64,000 nucleotides of DNA from CAWAND01 sp963783335. Lineage in GTDB: Bacteria > Chloroflexota > Anaerolineae > Anaerolineales > E44-bin32. The first letter of the stretch is position 1; each line of letters starts with the position of its first letter. Position numbers and translations under genes: made by a program. Shown piece after piece: positions 35,501-45,878 of the stretch. A model generated the notes under the pieces. It had not been told where the DNA came from, ran no database searches, and was given only the letters and a program-made list of their open reading frames with translations. The stretch is taken from NCBI GenBank assembly GCA_963783335.1, contig CAWAND010000004.1:610305-674304 (forward strand), written 5' to 3'.

Positions 35501-38500
35501 AGACGAATGAGTTCGGAGCCGTAGTAGTCCGAGTCCGGGTGATAGCTGAAGCTCCCGTCCAACACCCAGCTGAACGACCCGCCGTTGGCGACATTGGCAT
35601 GAGACGGGGGAGTTACGATCGACACGACGGTCAAGGACTGTCCATCGGGTTCGACATCGTTGTACAGCAACCCCACCGGCGGCGCGGGATCGTCCGTCGC
35701 ATCCACAGCCAGCGTGGTTTCCTCATCCAACGAATAGCTGTCGTTGCCCGGCCGAGGCGCGTCGTTCACCGCTGTGACATTGATGGTTACTGTCGCCGGG
35801 CTGGCGGTGGGCTCAGTCGTCGAGTTCGAAGTAGCCGTCGTTGACGTGGTAGGTGAACGAATCGGTCCCATTCCAATCCGGGTCGGGCTGATAGTCGAAC
35901 GAGCCATCGCTGTAGAGGTTGAAGCTTGCGGCATGGGCCGGGGGCGCGTCCAGCACGGCGGCCAGCGTGTCCCCGCTGTTTGCGTCGGTGTCGTTGCCCA
36001 GTACGCCGGGCGAGCCGACGTTGAGTGTGGTGTCTTCGTCAATCGTGTAGCCGCCGGGGGTGGCCGGGTCGTCGTTGGCCACCGGCAGTGAGTCGACATA
36101 CAGATTGACGGTGGTGGTCGAGCTGCAGGCGGCCGGCACAAAACTGTCGCAGGCTTGATAGGTGAAGGAGTCAGGGCCGAAGTAGCCGTCAGCGGCATTG
36201 TAGACAAAGGTCCCATCGTCCTTGAGCTCGAAGTCGACCGGATCCAGCGAATACGCATGGTCGGGCGGGTCGACCAGCACGGCGTGAAGCGGCAGGGGCC
36301 CGTCGAAATCGCCGTCGTTGTCGAGCACACTGTCGGGCGAGGTATCCAGTGGGGCCACCGGGCTGTTGTCCTCAGGGCCGCCGGGGTTGTCGTAGGTGTA
36401 GTAGGGTCCATCGGCCACCGCGGTCGGCGCGTCGTTGACCGGATTGATGGTGATGGTGACTGTGGCCGAGTCGCATAGCCCGTAGGGATCGCAAGCCTCA
36501 TAGGTGAAGCTGTCATCCCCACCCATGGGGCTGTTGTAGTTGGATGCCGGCGTATAGCTGAAAGATCCGTTGGCATTCACCGTTACGCTGCCATGAGCCG
36601 GATCCGTGAGCTTTGTGGCGGTCAACGCGTCCGAATTGGGATCCGTGTCATTACCAAGTATGCCAGGCGTGGCCTCGTCCAGGGTCGTATCTTCATTGGT
36701 GGCGTAAGAGTCATCGACGGCTGCGGGAACGTCATCGACGAGGATCGATACCGTGGTCGTATTCGAATCGTCGGTGCCGTCGTTGGCATGGTAGGTGAAT
36801 GTGTCCAAGCCATGGAACGTCAGGTCAGGCGAATAGGAGAACGAGCCGTCAGCGTTCAGCACAAAACCCGGATCGTGGCTTGGCCCGCTGTCGAGCACGG
36901 CCGTCAGTGGGTCGCCGTCCACATCGGTGTCATTTGCCAGCACGCCCGGCGCTGTCGGGGCAAGGCTGCCCGCTTGGCCCACGGGGTAGGAATCGGGGGA
37001 GGCGACCGGCGGGTCGTTGATTGGGTTGACGGTGATCGTCACGATGCCAGGAACGGTGCTGCATACCAACGGCGGGAAGGTATCTTCGCAGTCCTGATAC
37101 GCAAAGGTGTCCGTGCCGTTGAAATTCGGATCCGGTGTGTAGTCAAAGGAGCCATCAGCGTACAGGGTGAGGCTCCCGTTCGACGGGGGACTGACCGGCG
37201 TCGGATCGACACTGAACGCGTCCCCCTCGGGATCCATGTCGTTGACCTTGATGCCATGGGCGGCGGTAACGGACAGTGTGCCACTGTCCTCGTCCGTCTG
37301 ATAGAAGCTTGGATTGGGTGGCGGCGACGCCCCCGGATCGTTGTTGGCCACCGGCGGATCATCCACGGGTGTGACGTTCAGATACACGGTGGCCGGTGTG
37401 ATCGAGGCCAGCCGCCCATCGTAGGCATAGTATGTGAAACTGTCAGCGCCGTTGTAGTTGAGCTCGGGCGTGTAGCTGAAAGACCCGTTGGCATTCAGAA
37501 CGAAACTTGCGGCGTGAGACGGCCCCGAGGCAGCGGGTGTCATCACCGTGAGTGGATCCCCATTCGGGTCGGAGTCGTTGTCGAGCAAGCCCGGCGCTGC
37601 CAACGTGAATGGGGTGTCCTCGGTGACGCTGTAGGGCGCCGGCGTGGGGCTGGGCGCGGCCGGGTCGTCGACGGCCACCGGCGGCCCGTTGACGGTGACA
37701 CTCACGGTGGCAACGTTGGACAGCATCGCTGGAAGCGGTGAGCCGTCATCATAGACTGTGTAGGTGAAGGTGTCCGGGCCAACATAGCCAGCGTTAGGTT
37801 GATAGGTCACTGCGCCGGTGCCGGCATCAACTCCCGTGATCGTTCCCGCCGTCGGGGTGGCGACGATGGCCACTGTAGACGGATCCGGAGACCCATCGAC
37901 GTCTGTGTCATTCGCCAGAACATCAATTGCCAGGCTTGTGTCGACATCCGTCACAGCCGTGTCGTTCACTGCCTCTGGCGCGTCGTTCACCGGGTTGACG
38001 GTGAGGTCCACCGTCACTGTCGCGGAGGTCAGCCCGCCATCGGTGTCATGGTAGGTGAACGAGTCCGAACCGTTGTAGTTGAGCGCCGGATGGTAGTTGA
38101 AAGAACCATCAGCGTTGAATGTGAAGCTTGACGCATGGGACGGATTGCTGTCAAGAACAGACGTCACCGGATCCCCGTTGGGATCGCTGTCGTTGGCGAG
38201 CACCCCAGACACCGGCGTCGGCGTGGAGGTGTCCGGGATCGTCAGTGTCGTGTCTTCGTCTACGCTGTATGCGTCCGGAGTCGCCACCGGCGGGTCGTTG
38301 ACGATCACCGACACACTAGCGGTATCACACGCCGTTTGTGTCGCCGCGCCCTGGGTATTGGTGTCGCACACCTGATAGTCAAAGACATCTGGAACAGTCG
38401 GGCTGTGATACCCCGTGCCAGATGGGTCCGGGTCGTAGAGGAGAGCGTTGGGCGCCGATTGAATGGTGACTACATTCTTGGCCGTCGGAGCCACCAGGTT

Positions 38501-40456
38501 CTCGATGTGAAGGGGATCGCCTTCGACCGGATCGGTGTCATTGGTGAGCACGAAGAGCGGAAACGGCGTGCTCACGAACTGGCTTATGGGGGTGGTGTAC
38601 GTGTCGTCGGCTCCGACCGGCGGATCGTCGATCGGATTGACCGTCACATACACCGTGGCCAGGTTTGAGTCCACGATGCCGTCGAAGGCCCGGTAGGTGA
38701 AGCTGTCGTTGCCGAAGTAGTTCAGCGGCGGCGCATATGTGACGTCTGAGCCGTTGTTGGTGACCGTGCCCCCTTGTGTTGACGACCAGGAGGCGGCGCC
38801 GCCAACCGTCAGCCCAGCGTTGAACGGGGCCGTCAGGTTGTCGGGGTCGGTGTCGTTGGCCAGCACATCCAGCGTGATCGGCATGTCCTCGTCGGTATCG
38901 GCGAAAGATGACGCCAAGCTGCCGTCGGGGTTGGCCACGGGCGGGTCATTGACGTTGACCACATTGAGATTCGCCCTGCCCGTATCACAACTTCCGGGGC
39001 CATCGCACACCTGGTAATCGAAGTAGTCCGGCGTACCGAAGAAATCCGGCGTAGCCCGGTAAGTGAAGCTTCCGTCCGAATTCAACGCCAGGTCACCATA
39101 CTTTGGCGTCGCCAATGGTGTCGGCTCGACCGTCAGATCAATGTTGGCCGGTCCGGTCAAAATGTCGGGGTCGTAGTCGTTGGTCAGGACGCCGGGCGCC
39201 GATCGAGAGTACAGGGTGTCTTCCGTCGGCGAGTAGGTGTCGTCAAGCGCCCGCGGCGCGTCCGGCACCGGCGTCACGGCCAGCGTCACCGCCGCCGTGC
39301 TGCAAGCACCGAGGCCCGGTCCCCCACCGTCACAGGCCTCATAGACGAAGCTGTCGTAGCCGTTCCAATCTGGGGTGGTTTGATAGTTGAAGGAGCCGTC
39401 GGTGTTCAGGGTGAGATCGCCGTAGGTCGGGCCAACAACGACGTACGACTGCAGAATATCCCAGGGCGCATCCGAGTCGTTGGCCAGCACGCCGGCCAAA
39501 GCGCCCGGGTTGATGTTCGTGTCCTCGTCGGCCGAGTACAAGTCGGGAGCGGTGATCGGCTGGGTTGTCTCGGTGGGGGTTGGCGTCGGCGTATAGGCGT
39601 ACACCGACTTATGGTTGGTTGCGGCGTTGAAATTGCCGCCGAACGCCGTCACCCTGTTGTCGAAGCTGTCGCCGGCAACTGGGTGATCGGAGCGAGCCTG
39701 GAATGTGAATCGGCTGAAGGCGCCCTGCGGGATGGACTCGTTGGGCGTCCAGACGATCGCTGTCCCACCCACACCCGGGCACGTGCCGTACGTCCCACCC
39801 CGATCGGCGCTCCCCGCAACGTAGGTTAAGCCGGTGGGCAGGAAATCGCATACCGTCTGCAGCTGCGCCGGCGGCAGGCTCCCATAGTTAATGACCAGGA
39901 TAGTGAACCGGACATTCTGGGTCAGCTCGGGATCGACTTTGTCCGGATTGGCAAGCTTGACCGGATAGACCAACGGCGTGGGGGTCGGAGTCTTGGTGGC
40001 CGTTGGGGTCAAGGTGAGGGTGTTGGTGATGGTCGGGGTTTGGCTCGGCGTCGGCGTTTCGCTCGGCGTGAGGGTGATCGTGGGCGTGTCGGTCTGCGTC
40101 GGCTCGGGCGTGGCAGTGGCTGTCGGGCATGAGCCCGGAATCAGGCAGGAATTTGAGATCACCGGGATTTGGAGCTGATCCAGGTTCAGGTCATCCAGAA
40201 TATCAAGCAGTATCTGGGGGTTGATCGGGCCGAAGGCCACATAGCCCCACGGACTGTAGTCTGCCTGCATGTTGGAGCGCAGGTCGACCGACTGTGGGGG
40301 GTTGAAGATCGAAAGCCCAGCAATCTGAGCGCATGCGAACAGAATGCAAATGGAGAACAGCACCAACACGAACCAGGCCAACAAGCCGCGGCGCTGGCGG
40401 CGTTCTTCATCCTGCGATTCGGATCCCCGCATGCCGGGTCTTGGAGTCACACCCAC
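32538..40456 (-). CDS. Giant cadherin/Big_9 (tandem-95) repeat surface protein, two frameshifts
   Basis: Reconstructed as one ~2638-residue protein. In order: a cytoplasmic basic N-terminus, one membrane segment (~25-47), a Thr/Pro stalk, a DUF11-like domain (V-R-F-T-I-L-V-I-N-Y-G), 19 repeats of ~90-110 residues marked by V-L-x-N-D-x-D-P and D-S-F-T-Y, a second DUF11/CARDB-like domain, another Thr/Pro/Ala stalk, and a C-terminal helix followed by R-K-E-R-K. The frame breaks at 35822-35827 and 35509-35514. Removing one base at each gives 2639 codons. GTG 40456 is 4 bp after the preceding gene's stop. A calcium-binding adhesin role is inferred. Confidence 0.85.
35509..35514 (-). other. Frameshift site GAGTTC (expected GAGTC)
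   Basis: Deleting one base restores Y-Y-G-S-D-S-F-V-Y-E-V-C-D, which matches the D-S-F-T-Y motif of the other repeats. Confidence 0.85.
35822..35827 (-). other. Frameshift site GAGTTC (expected GAGTC)
   Basis: In coding sense GAACTC; deleting one A joins G-Y-F-D to S-T-T-E-P and restores the adhesin frame. A premature stop would otherwise occur at 35813. Confidence 0.8.
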
Positions 40457-40459
40457 CCC

Positions 40460-41896
40460 TCATTCATCCGGACAACTAAACGAAATGGAAAGCCGGTTGC
40501 CCTGGGGTTCCAGGCTGGCGAGCCAGACGTGCCCGCCAAGAACATCGGCGATGGTCTTGACAGTAGCCAGGCTCATGCCAGCCCCCTCCCCCAGCTCGCC
40601 GGCCCTGAAGACGAAGCTCTCGAAGAGTTCGGTGCCAGCGGCTTCTCGCAGGCGAGGTCCATCATCCGTTACCTCAAGCCAGCACTGACCCTGACGAACG
40701 GCCAAGGACAGGCCGACGCGACCTTCGGGTACAGCCCGCCAGGCTGCCTGACGCACCATGTGATGGATCAGGTTGCGGCCCAAGGCATCGTCGAGCACAA
40801 TCTCCACCCCGTCGTCGACGGTTGTTTCCAGCGTGAGCGCCTTGGAACCGACCAGCCCCTCCTCCAGGCGCCCCTTTTCGGCTTTGATCATCTCCGCCAG
40901 CCTGGATCGGCCATCGCCGCCGGCTTCGCCGGCCTCGATTTCCACCAGTGCCAGCATGTCATCGGTCCAGCTTCGGATGGCGCTCAGCCGATCGACCTGA
41001 CGTTCAACGATGCCCGTGAAACGTTCATCGCTGTTTTCGGGAAGCTCGTTCAGCTCGACCACGGCCGAGAACGCCTCCGCCAGAGGCACCCGGAGTTGGT
41101 CCGCCGTGCGCGCCAAGAGCCGCATCTTGTGCTCCTGCATGCGCCGCAGCGGGGTGACATCTCTCAGGATCATGACCCAGCCAAATCCTGCATCCCTGTC
41201 CGACTCCTGAATGGGGGTCAAGCTGACCATGTGCACACGGTTCGCTGGCCAACGAACCTCGGTGATGCTGGGCACCTCCCCGTCGAAGGTCATCCAATTC
41301 TGAACCACAGCGGACAACGGGGGCGGTAGGACATCCAGCGCCATCTTGTCCACCAGATCACTTCGACCAAAAAGCTCTGTGGCGGTGGGATTCACAACGG
41401 AAATATGACCGTCGCCGTCGACGGAAATCACGGCTTCGCCGGCATTGGCGATCACCGTTTCAAGACGCTCACGTTCGGCGGCAATCTGCTCTTGCAGCCG
41501 CTCCCGATCCAGCCGGAGTTGGCGGTATGACGCCGCCCGGTCCACGGCCAGGGAAAGATCGCTCATGGTCTCTAGCGGCTTGGGCAAGTAATCAAACGCC
41601 CCACCCTGCCGCATGGACGAAATGGCGGACTCAAGGGTGCCGGCGCCGCTCACCACGATCGACTCCAGCCAGGCGTCCATCTCTCTGGCCCGGCGAATGA
41701 GTTCAATACCGTCCACTTCGGGCATCATCAGGTCCACCACCATCACCTCGAACGGCCCGGAAGACTCGAGCACTTCGAGCGCGATCCGTCCGTTCTCGGC
41801 CATCTCAACGTCAAAGCCTTTTCTGGCCAGATGCCCAGCCATCAGCTTCAGGTAGTCCCTCTCGTCATCGACAACAAGTACCCGACGCCCGCTCAT
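40460..41896 (-). CDS. REC-PAS-kinase-like protein lacking the phospho-acceptor His
   Basis: A 478-residue protein. Receiver domain (~5-120) with D-D-E, M-V-V-D-L-M-M-P and K-P-L; PAS domain (~145-260, A-V-I-S-V-D-G-D-G); then a dimerisation helix where the expected H-E-L-R-x-P-L reads A-D-Q-L-R-V-P-L, so the phospho-accepting His is replaced by Asp. The HATPase part retains R-N-L-I-H-H-M-V and a glycine-rich G-E-G-A-G-M-S-L but looks diverged. Probably a non-phosphorylating regulator. ATG 41896 overlaps the upstream kinase stop (ATGA). Confidence 0.82.
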   Translation of the reverse strand: MSGRRVLVVDDERDYLKLMAGHLARKGFDVEMAENGRIALEVLESSGPFEVMVVDLMMPEVDGIELIRRAREMDAWLESIVVSGAGTLESAISSMRQGGAFDYLPKPLETMSDLSLAVDRAASYRQLRLDRERLQEQIAAERERLETVIANAGEAVISVDGDGHISVVNPTATELFGRSDLVDKMALDVLPPPLSAVVQNWMTFDGEVPSITEVRWPANRVHMVSLTPIQESDRDAGFGWVMILRDVTPLRRMQEHKMRLLARTADQLRVPLAEAFSAVVELNELPENSDERFTGIVERQVDRLSAIRSWTDDMLALVEIEAGEAGGDGRSRLAEMIKAEKGRLEEGLVGSKALTLETTVDDGVEIVLDDALGRNLIHHMVRQAAWRAVPEGRVGLSLAVRQGQCWLEVTDDGPRLREAAGTELFESFVFRAGELGEGAGMSLATVKTIADVLGGHVWLASLEPQGNRLSISFSCPDE

Positions 41897-43888
41897 GCGG
41901 ACGCCCTCTGGCTCACCAGAGATTCTTCGGGCTCCTTCGGCAGAATGATCGAGAACGTTGTGCCTTCATCAATCTGGCTTTGGACATCGATCTGCCCGCC
42001 ATGGCGACTCACAATGCCGTAAGTAACCGCCAGGCCCATGCCTGTGCCTTGGCCCTCCGGTTTGGTGGTGAAGAATGGTTCAAAGATGCGTGACAGGTTC
42101 TCAGGTTGGATGCCCTTACCTGTGTCGCTGATCTCGAGGAGCACTTGTTCACCCTGATCCACCATCCGGGTCTCCAGCTGGCCGCCCTCCGGCATGGCCT
42201 GCACCGCGTTCTGGATCAAATTGATGACCACCTGCTCGATCTGCTGCGGGTCATAGGTCGCCCAGACCGGATCCGAGGGGAGATCGGTTTTGACTTTGAC
42301 TCGACCTTTGCGGATCAAGTAGTCTGTCAGGCGCAGGCAGCCCTCGAGGGTCTCACGCAGGTCCCGCTTCTGCATGGTGGGCGTGGACTGCCGAGCGAAC
42401 TTGAGCAGATCAGTGACGATCAGATTGGCCCGGTTGGCATTGTCACGAATGACCGTCAGACCCTGGCGGAAATCGGGGTCATCAGCGGCGTCCTCCATCA
42501 GCTCTTCCGCCATACCCTTGATTACACCAAGCGGATTTTTGACATCATGCACAATCCCAGCTGCCAATTGACCGACGGCAGCCAGCTTTTCGGACTGAAT
42601 CAGCTGTTGTTGGGCCGCCTGCAAGCGTTCGTACATCTCCGCGAGCTGACGATTCCGTTCGACGGTTTCCTCGTAGAGCCGATTGGCTTCATTGGTCCTG
42701 GCCTGGAGGCGGGCCGTCATCACATCGAAGGCTTGAGCAAGATCTCCAATTTCGTCGGTTCGGTTGAGGCCAGATTTTTGATCGAGGTCACCTGAAGCGA
42801 CCGCCTGAGCCATGGTGCGCAAACGCAAGATTGGTCCGGCGATGCTCTGGGCCAAAACGTATCCGAGAACAATCACCGCCAGGGTCGCAGCAGCAAATAT
42901 CAGGCTGAACTGGTTGCGGCTGGTGGCCTCGGTTGACACCACAAAGTTGCTGGGCAGAATCGCAGCGATGCTTCCCAGACTCTCCCCCCGGACAACCCAG
43001 GGGGCATAGACGACCTGGTACTCACGGCCGAAGAGATTGATCTCCTTGATCTGGGACGTCGAGACTGTTCCACTGGCAGCGGGCAAATCGATCGGCGATT
43101 CGGTTCCCGTCGGGAGCATCATGCTCGAGCTCAGCACATGCCCAGAGGGATCAAGCAGCGCCACGTCTGCCAGAGACTGATCTTTGAGGTCCTGGACCAA
43201 AGCCTCGAGTTCGAGTGCCGACCAGGAGAACCCCCACGACGTCTTCCGTGCTGGTGCGGACGGGTGCACTCGTGTACAACATCTCCCCGGCTGAAGTTGT
43301 CACCACCCCGGCAAACTTGTCACCTGTGGGATCGGATCGACCCCGGAGGGTCTTCTCAACAAAAGGATAAGTGTTGAATTCCGCACCTGAACTGCGTTGG
43401 TACTGGGCATTTGGCTCCGATCGGGCCAAACCGAATATCTCTTTGCCCTGTGCATCAAGTGCGACCACACTGTCCAAGCCGTCGTTGAGAGCGAGCGGAT
43501 AAAGCAGGTCGGACAAAGTCTGGGAATCTCCCTTGACCAGCGCTTCCGGAACCCCCACGGTGAAAACCATCAGCCGGAGACTGCTCAGGTGGTCTTCTTC
43601 GAGACGGACCTCTCCATCCGATGCCACCCGGGCGGCCTGATACAGCTGATTGACGAAGCGCTCTCGCACCGTGGACGTGACAAGGCGGGTCACAATGAAG
43701 ATCCCGACGAAGGCTACGCCCAGGGTCAGGACAACATAGGGCAGGATTAGTTTGGCCCTGAGTTTGGAGACCTGAAGCCGAAGACGGGAGAAGAACGACA
43801 AACGCTCTTCCCCGCTTCTGTCTTGAGGTGTCATGAGATCGAGCCCAGGATCGGGCATCCAGCCTCTCTTCGTTCTCTGGTGTGCCAT
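41893..43888 (-). CDS. dCACHE-HAMP sensor histidine kinase, one frameshift
   Basis: A ~664-residue kinase once a +1 frameshift at 43207-43212 is removed. One N-terminal membrane helix (~44-66), a large extracytoplasmic dCACHE-like sensor, a second helix (~310-330), HAMP, a coiled coil, HisKA with G-I-V-H-D-V-K-N-P, and HATPase with N-L-I-Q-N-A-V and D-T-G-K-G-I and G-T-G-M-G-L. The late part alone would start falsely at 43269. Starts at 43858 or 43834 are also possible. It likely phosphorylates a receiver protein of this operon. Confidence 0.85.
43207..43212 (-). other. Frameshift site GAGTTC (expected GAGTC)
   Basis: Coding sense CGAACTCGAG; deleting one A gives V-G-T-R-L-E-A-L-V-Q and joins the sensor to the kinase. 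Confidence 0.85.
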
Positions 43889-44013
43889 GTCGCCGGCTCT
43901 CAGTTCACCTTGCGACGGCGTGCCAATAGACGGCCAGCCGGCTTCTCAAGATTTGGCTACAAACGGGCCCGAGTTCGCTTGGGCCGCGCTCGTGCTTGAG
44001 ATGGGCAGAAAGG

Positions 44014-45021
44014 CTAGCCGTGTCCATTCTTGCTGGGGGCAGTGTGGATGCGGCCCCCGCCGGCCCGTTTTGATTCGTACAGCGCCCGATCCACCTCGTG
44101 CAGAAACGACTCGGGCGTCTCAACACCAGAGCACAGCTCTGCTACCCCGATGCTGACCGATATGGGCAAATCGTCCTCAAACGGTATCTCCTGAATCCGG
44201 GCGTAGATCCGATTGGCCACACGTGTGGCCTCATCTGCATCCGCTTCTGGAAGGATGACAACAAATTCGTCGCCCCCGTAGCGCGTGGGGATGTCCACCT
44301 TGCGTACTTGGCTCTTGATGCCTTGCGCCACTTGCTTGAGCACACTATCCCCCATCGGATGACCGAGCCGATCATTGATCCGCTTCAGATCATCCAAGTC
44401 GATCATGATCGCTGCCAGTGGGCGTTCGTAGCGCAGCCCGCGCTCGACCTCCACGACCAGCGATTCGTTCAACTTGTGACGATTGAACAATCCGGTCAAT
44501 GGATCCGTGATCGCCAACCGCTCAACCTCAGCGAACAGTCGAGCGTTCTCACGCAGGAGATGACGGTGTTCCAGCGCTCTGGTCAAAGACAGTTCAAACA
44601 CTGCCAATGATTCGAGCGGCTTGACAAGATAATCATACGCCCCGCTTCGCAATGCTTCAACTGCCGTCTCAACGGTCGCGTTGCCTGTCAAAACCAAAGC
44701 CTGGATCTCGGGATCCAGGCGGCGAGCGGCTTGAAAGACTTCTATCCCGGTTTGGCCGGGCATGTAGAGATCGAGAATCAGCACATCGAATTTATCCCTG
44801 CGCAGGGTAGCGATGGCTTTCGAACCGTCTGAGACCTCGGTGATGTCGAGGCCCATGCGCTCTGCCCGGCGCACGAGCATGTGACGAAAATCAGGATCGT
44901 CATCTGCAATCAGTATCTTGCCCGAGAAGTCTCGCTTGGCCCCCATGTGCTCCTCCGAAGCGAGTACGGCTTCTTGTCCACGATCAGTTGACATTGTGGC
45001 CTCATGTGCCTGAAAGCGCAT
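44014..45021 (-). CDS. Receiver-GGDEF diguanylate cyclase
   Basis: A 335-residue PleD/WspR-like protein. The receiver (~35-150) has D-D-D, L-I-L-D-L-Y-M-P and K-P-L. The GGDEF domain (~185-325) has the catalytic G-G-D-E-F, and R-K-V-D five residues upstream matches the RxxD inhibitory site, so product inhibition by c-di-GMP is expected. GGGAAGG precedes ATG 45021. The upstream gap 45022-45152 holds TTGAGT-N17-TATCTG on the minus strand as a possible promoter. It links the operon to c-di-GMP control of surface attachment. Confidence 0.9.
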   Translation of the reverse strand: MRFQAHEATMSTDRGQEAVLASEEHMGAKRDFSGKILIADDDPDFRHMLVRRAERMGLDITEVSDGSKAIATLRRDKFDVLILDLYMPGQTGIEVFQAARRLDPEIQALVLTGNATVETAVEALRSGAYDYLVKPLESLAVFELSLTRALEHRHLLRENARLFAEVERLAITDPLTGLFNRHKLNESLVVEVERGLRYERPLAAIMIDLDDLKRINDRLGHPMGDSVLKQVAQGIKSQVRKVDIPTRYGGDEFVVILPEADADEATRVANRIYARIQEIPFEDDLPISVSIGVAELCSGVETPESFLHEVDRALYESKRAGGGRIHTAPSKNGHG

Positions 45022-45152
45022 CGCAAACCTTCCCTGTTTCTCGGCTCCATGATACCGGTTTCTGCGGCCACAGATACCTTTCAGTCAACCTACACTCAAC
45101 GCCCAGTGACAGATATCCGACAATCGGAACCTTGGGGCTCGCCCGGAACAAA

Positions 45153-45836
45153 TCAGCTTTCCAGGCGGTAGCCATAACCACGGATGTTCTGTAGCCTGCG
45201 GGGCTTCTCCGGATCGGACTCCAGCTTTTGGCGCAGGAACCAGATGTAACGGCGCAGTGCGCTGGGAGTCGTCTCCCGATTGTCCCCCCACACGTCACTG
45301 ATCAGCTCTTCCTGGGAAACGGCCTCCCCGCTTCGGCTGGCCAGCGCCACCAAAAGTCTGAATTCCGTGGGGGTCAGATCAAGGGTCACCCCCTCCAAGC
45401 GGGCCTCGCGCCGTCGCATGTCAACTTCCAAATCCCCCACCCTGTAGAGTGGCGGCTCGGCCTCGCTCCGCGGCACTGTGCGGGAGAGAATTGCGCGCGC
45501 CCTGGCGCCCAGTTCGGCCAGGCTGAAAGGTTTGGTGATGTAGTCGTCCACACCAAGGCGGAACCCCCTGAGCTTCTCTGACTCGGCCGTCTTGGCCGTC
45601 AACATGATAATGGGCGTGTCAGCCATTTCCCGCAGGCGGGCGCATACTTCCCAGCCGTCCATGCCCGGCATCATCACATCTAGGAAAACAAGATTGGGCC
45701 GGGAGTCGAAGAAGGCCCGCAGTGCCTTGGGGCCATTGTCGATGGCCAGCACCTCATAGCCCTCTTTTTCGAGGTAGTTGCCCACGAACCGGAGCAGAGT
45801 ACGATCATCGTCCACAATCAGAATCTTGGCAGCCAC
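45153..45836 (-). CDS. OmpR/PhoB-type response regulator
   Basis: A 227-residue regulator with an N-terminal receiver (D-D-D at 10-12, F-L-D-V-M-M-P, K-P-F) and a C-terminal winged helix (~130-226, ending R-G-Y-G-Y-R-L). GTG 45836 follows AGGGAGG. It lies 42 bp after the membrane kinase gene, its likely partner. It could control the downstream adhesin and c-di-GMP genes (inference). Confidence 0.92.
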   Translation of the reverse strand: MAAKILIVDDDRTLLRFVGNYLEKEGYEVLAIDNGPKALRAFFDSRPNLVFLDVMMPGMDGWEVCARLREMADTPIIMLTAKTAESEKLRGFRLGVDDYITKPFSLAELGARARAILSRTVPRSEAEPPLYRVGDLEVDMRRREARLEGVTLDLTPTEFRLLVALASRSGEAVSQEELISDVWGDNRETTPSALRRYIWFLRQKLESDPEKPRRLQNIRGYGYRLES

Positions 45837-45878
45837 GAAGCCTCCCTTGAAACGAGGCGAAACCTATCTGCCGTGAAT

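Larger units (their letters stand above)
33560..39545 (-). repeat. 19 cadherin/Big_9-like protein repeats
   Basis: Counted by the V-L-x-N-D-x-D motif: 12 copies before the first frame break, one between the breaks and six after. Adjacent copies differ at DNA level, so this is an old repeat array with local similarity rather than recent duplication. Confidence 0.8.

Noticed and set aside
35509..35827. Programmed frameshifting in the giant adhesin
   Set aside because: No slippery heptamer or downstream structure stands out, and the same GAGTTC context breaks unrelated genes, favouring systematic sequence error.
33984..37741. Long plus-strand open frames opposite the giant adhesin (33984-35108 and 36593-37741)
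   Set aside because: They mirror the repeat array, have Arg/Val/Gly-rich composition and no family motif, while the minus strand encodes clear Big_9 repeats.
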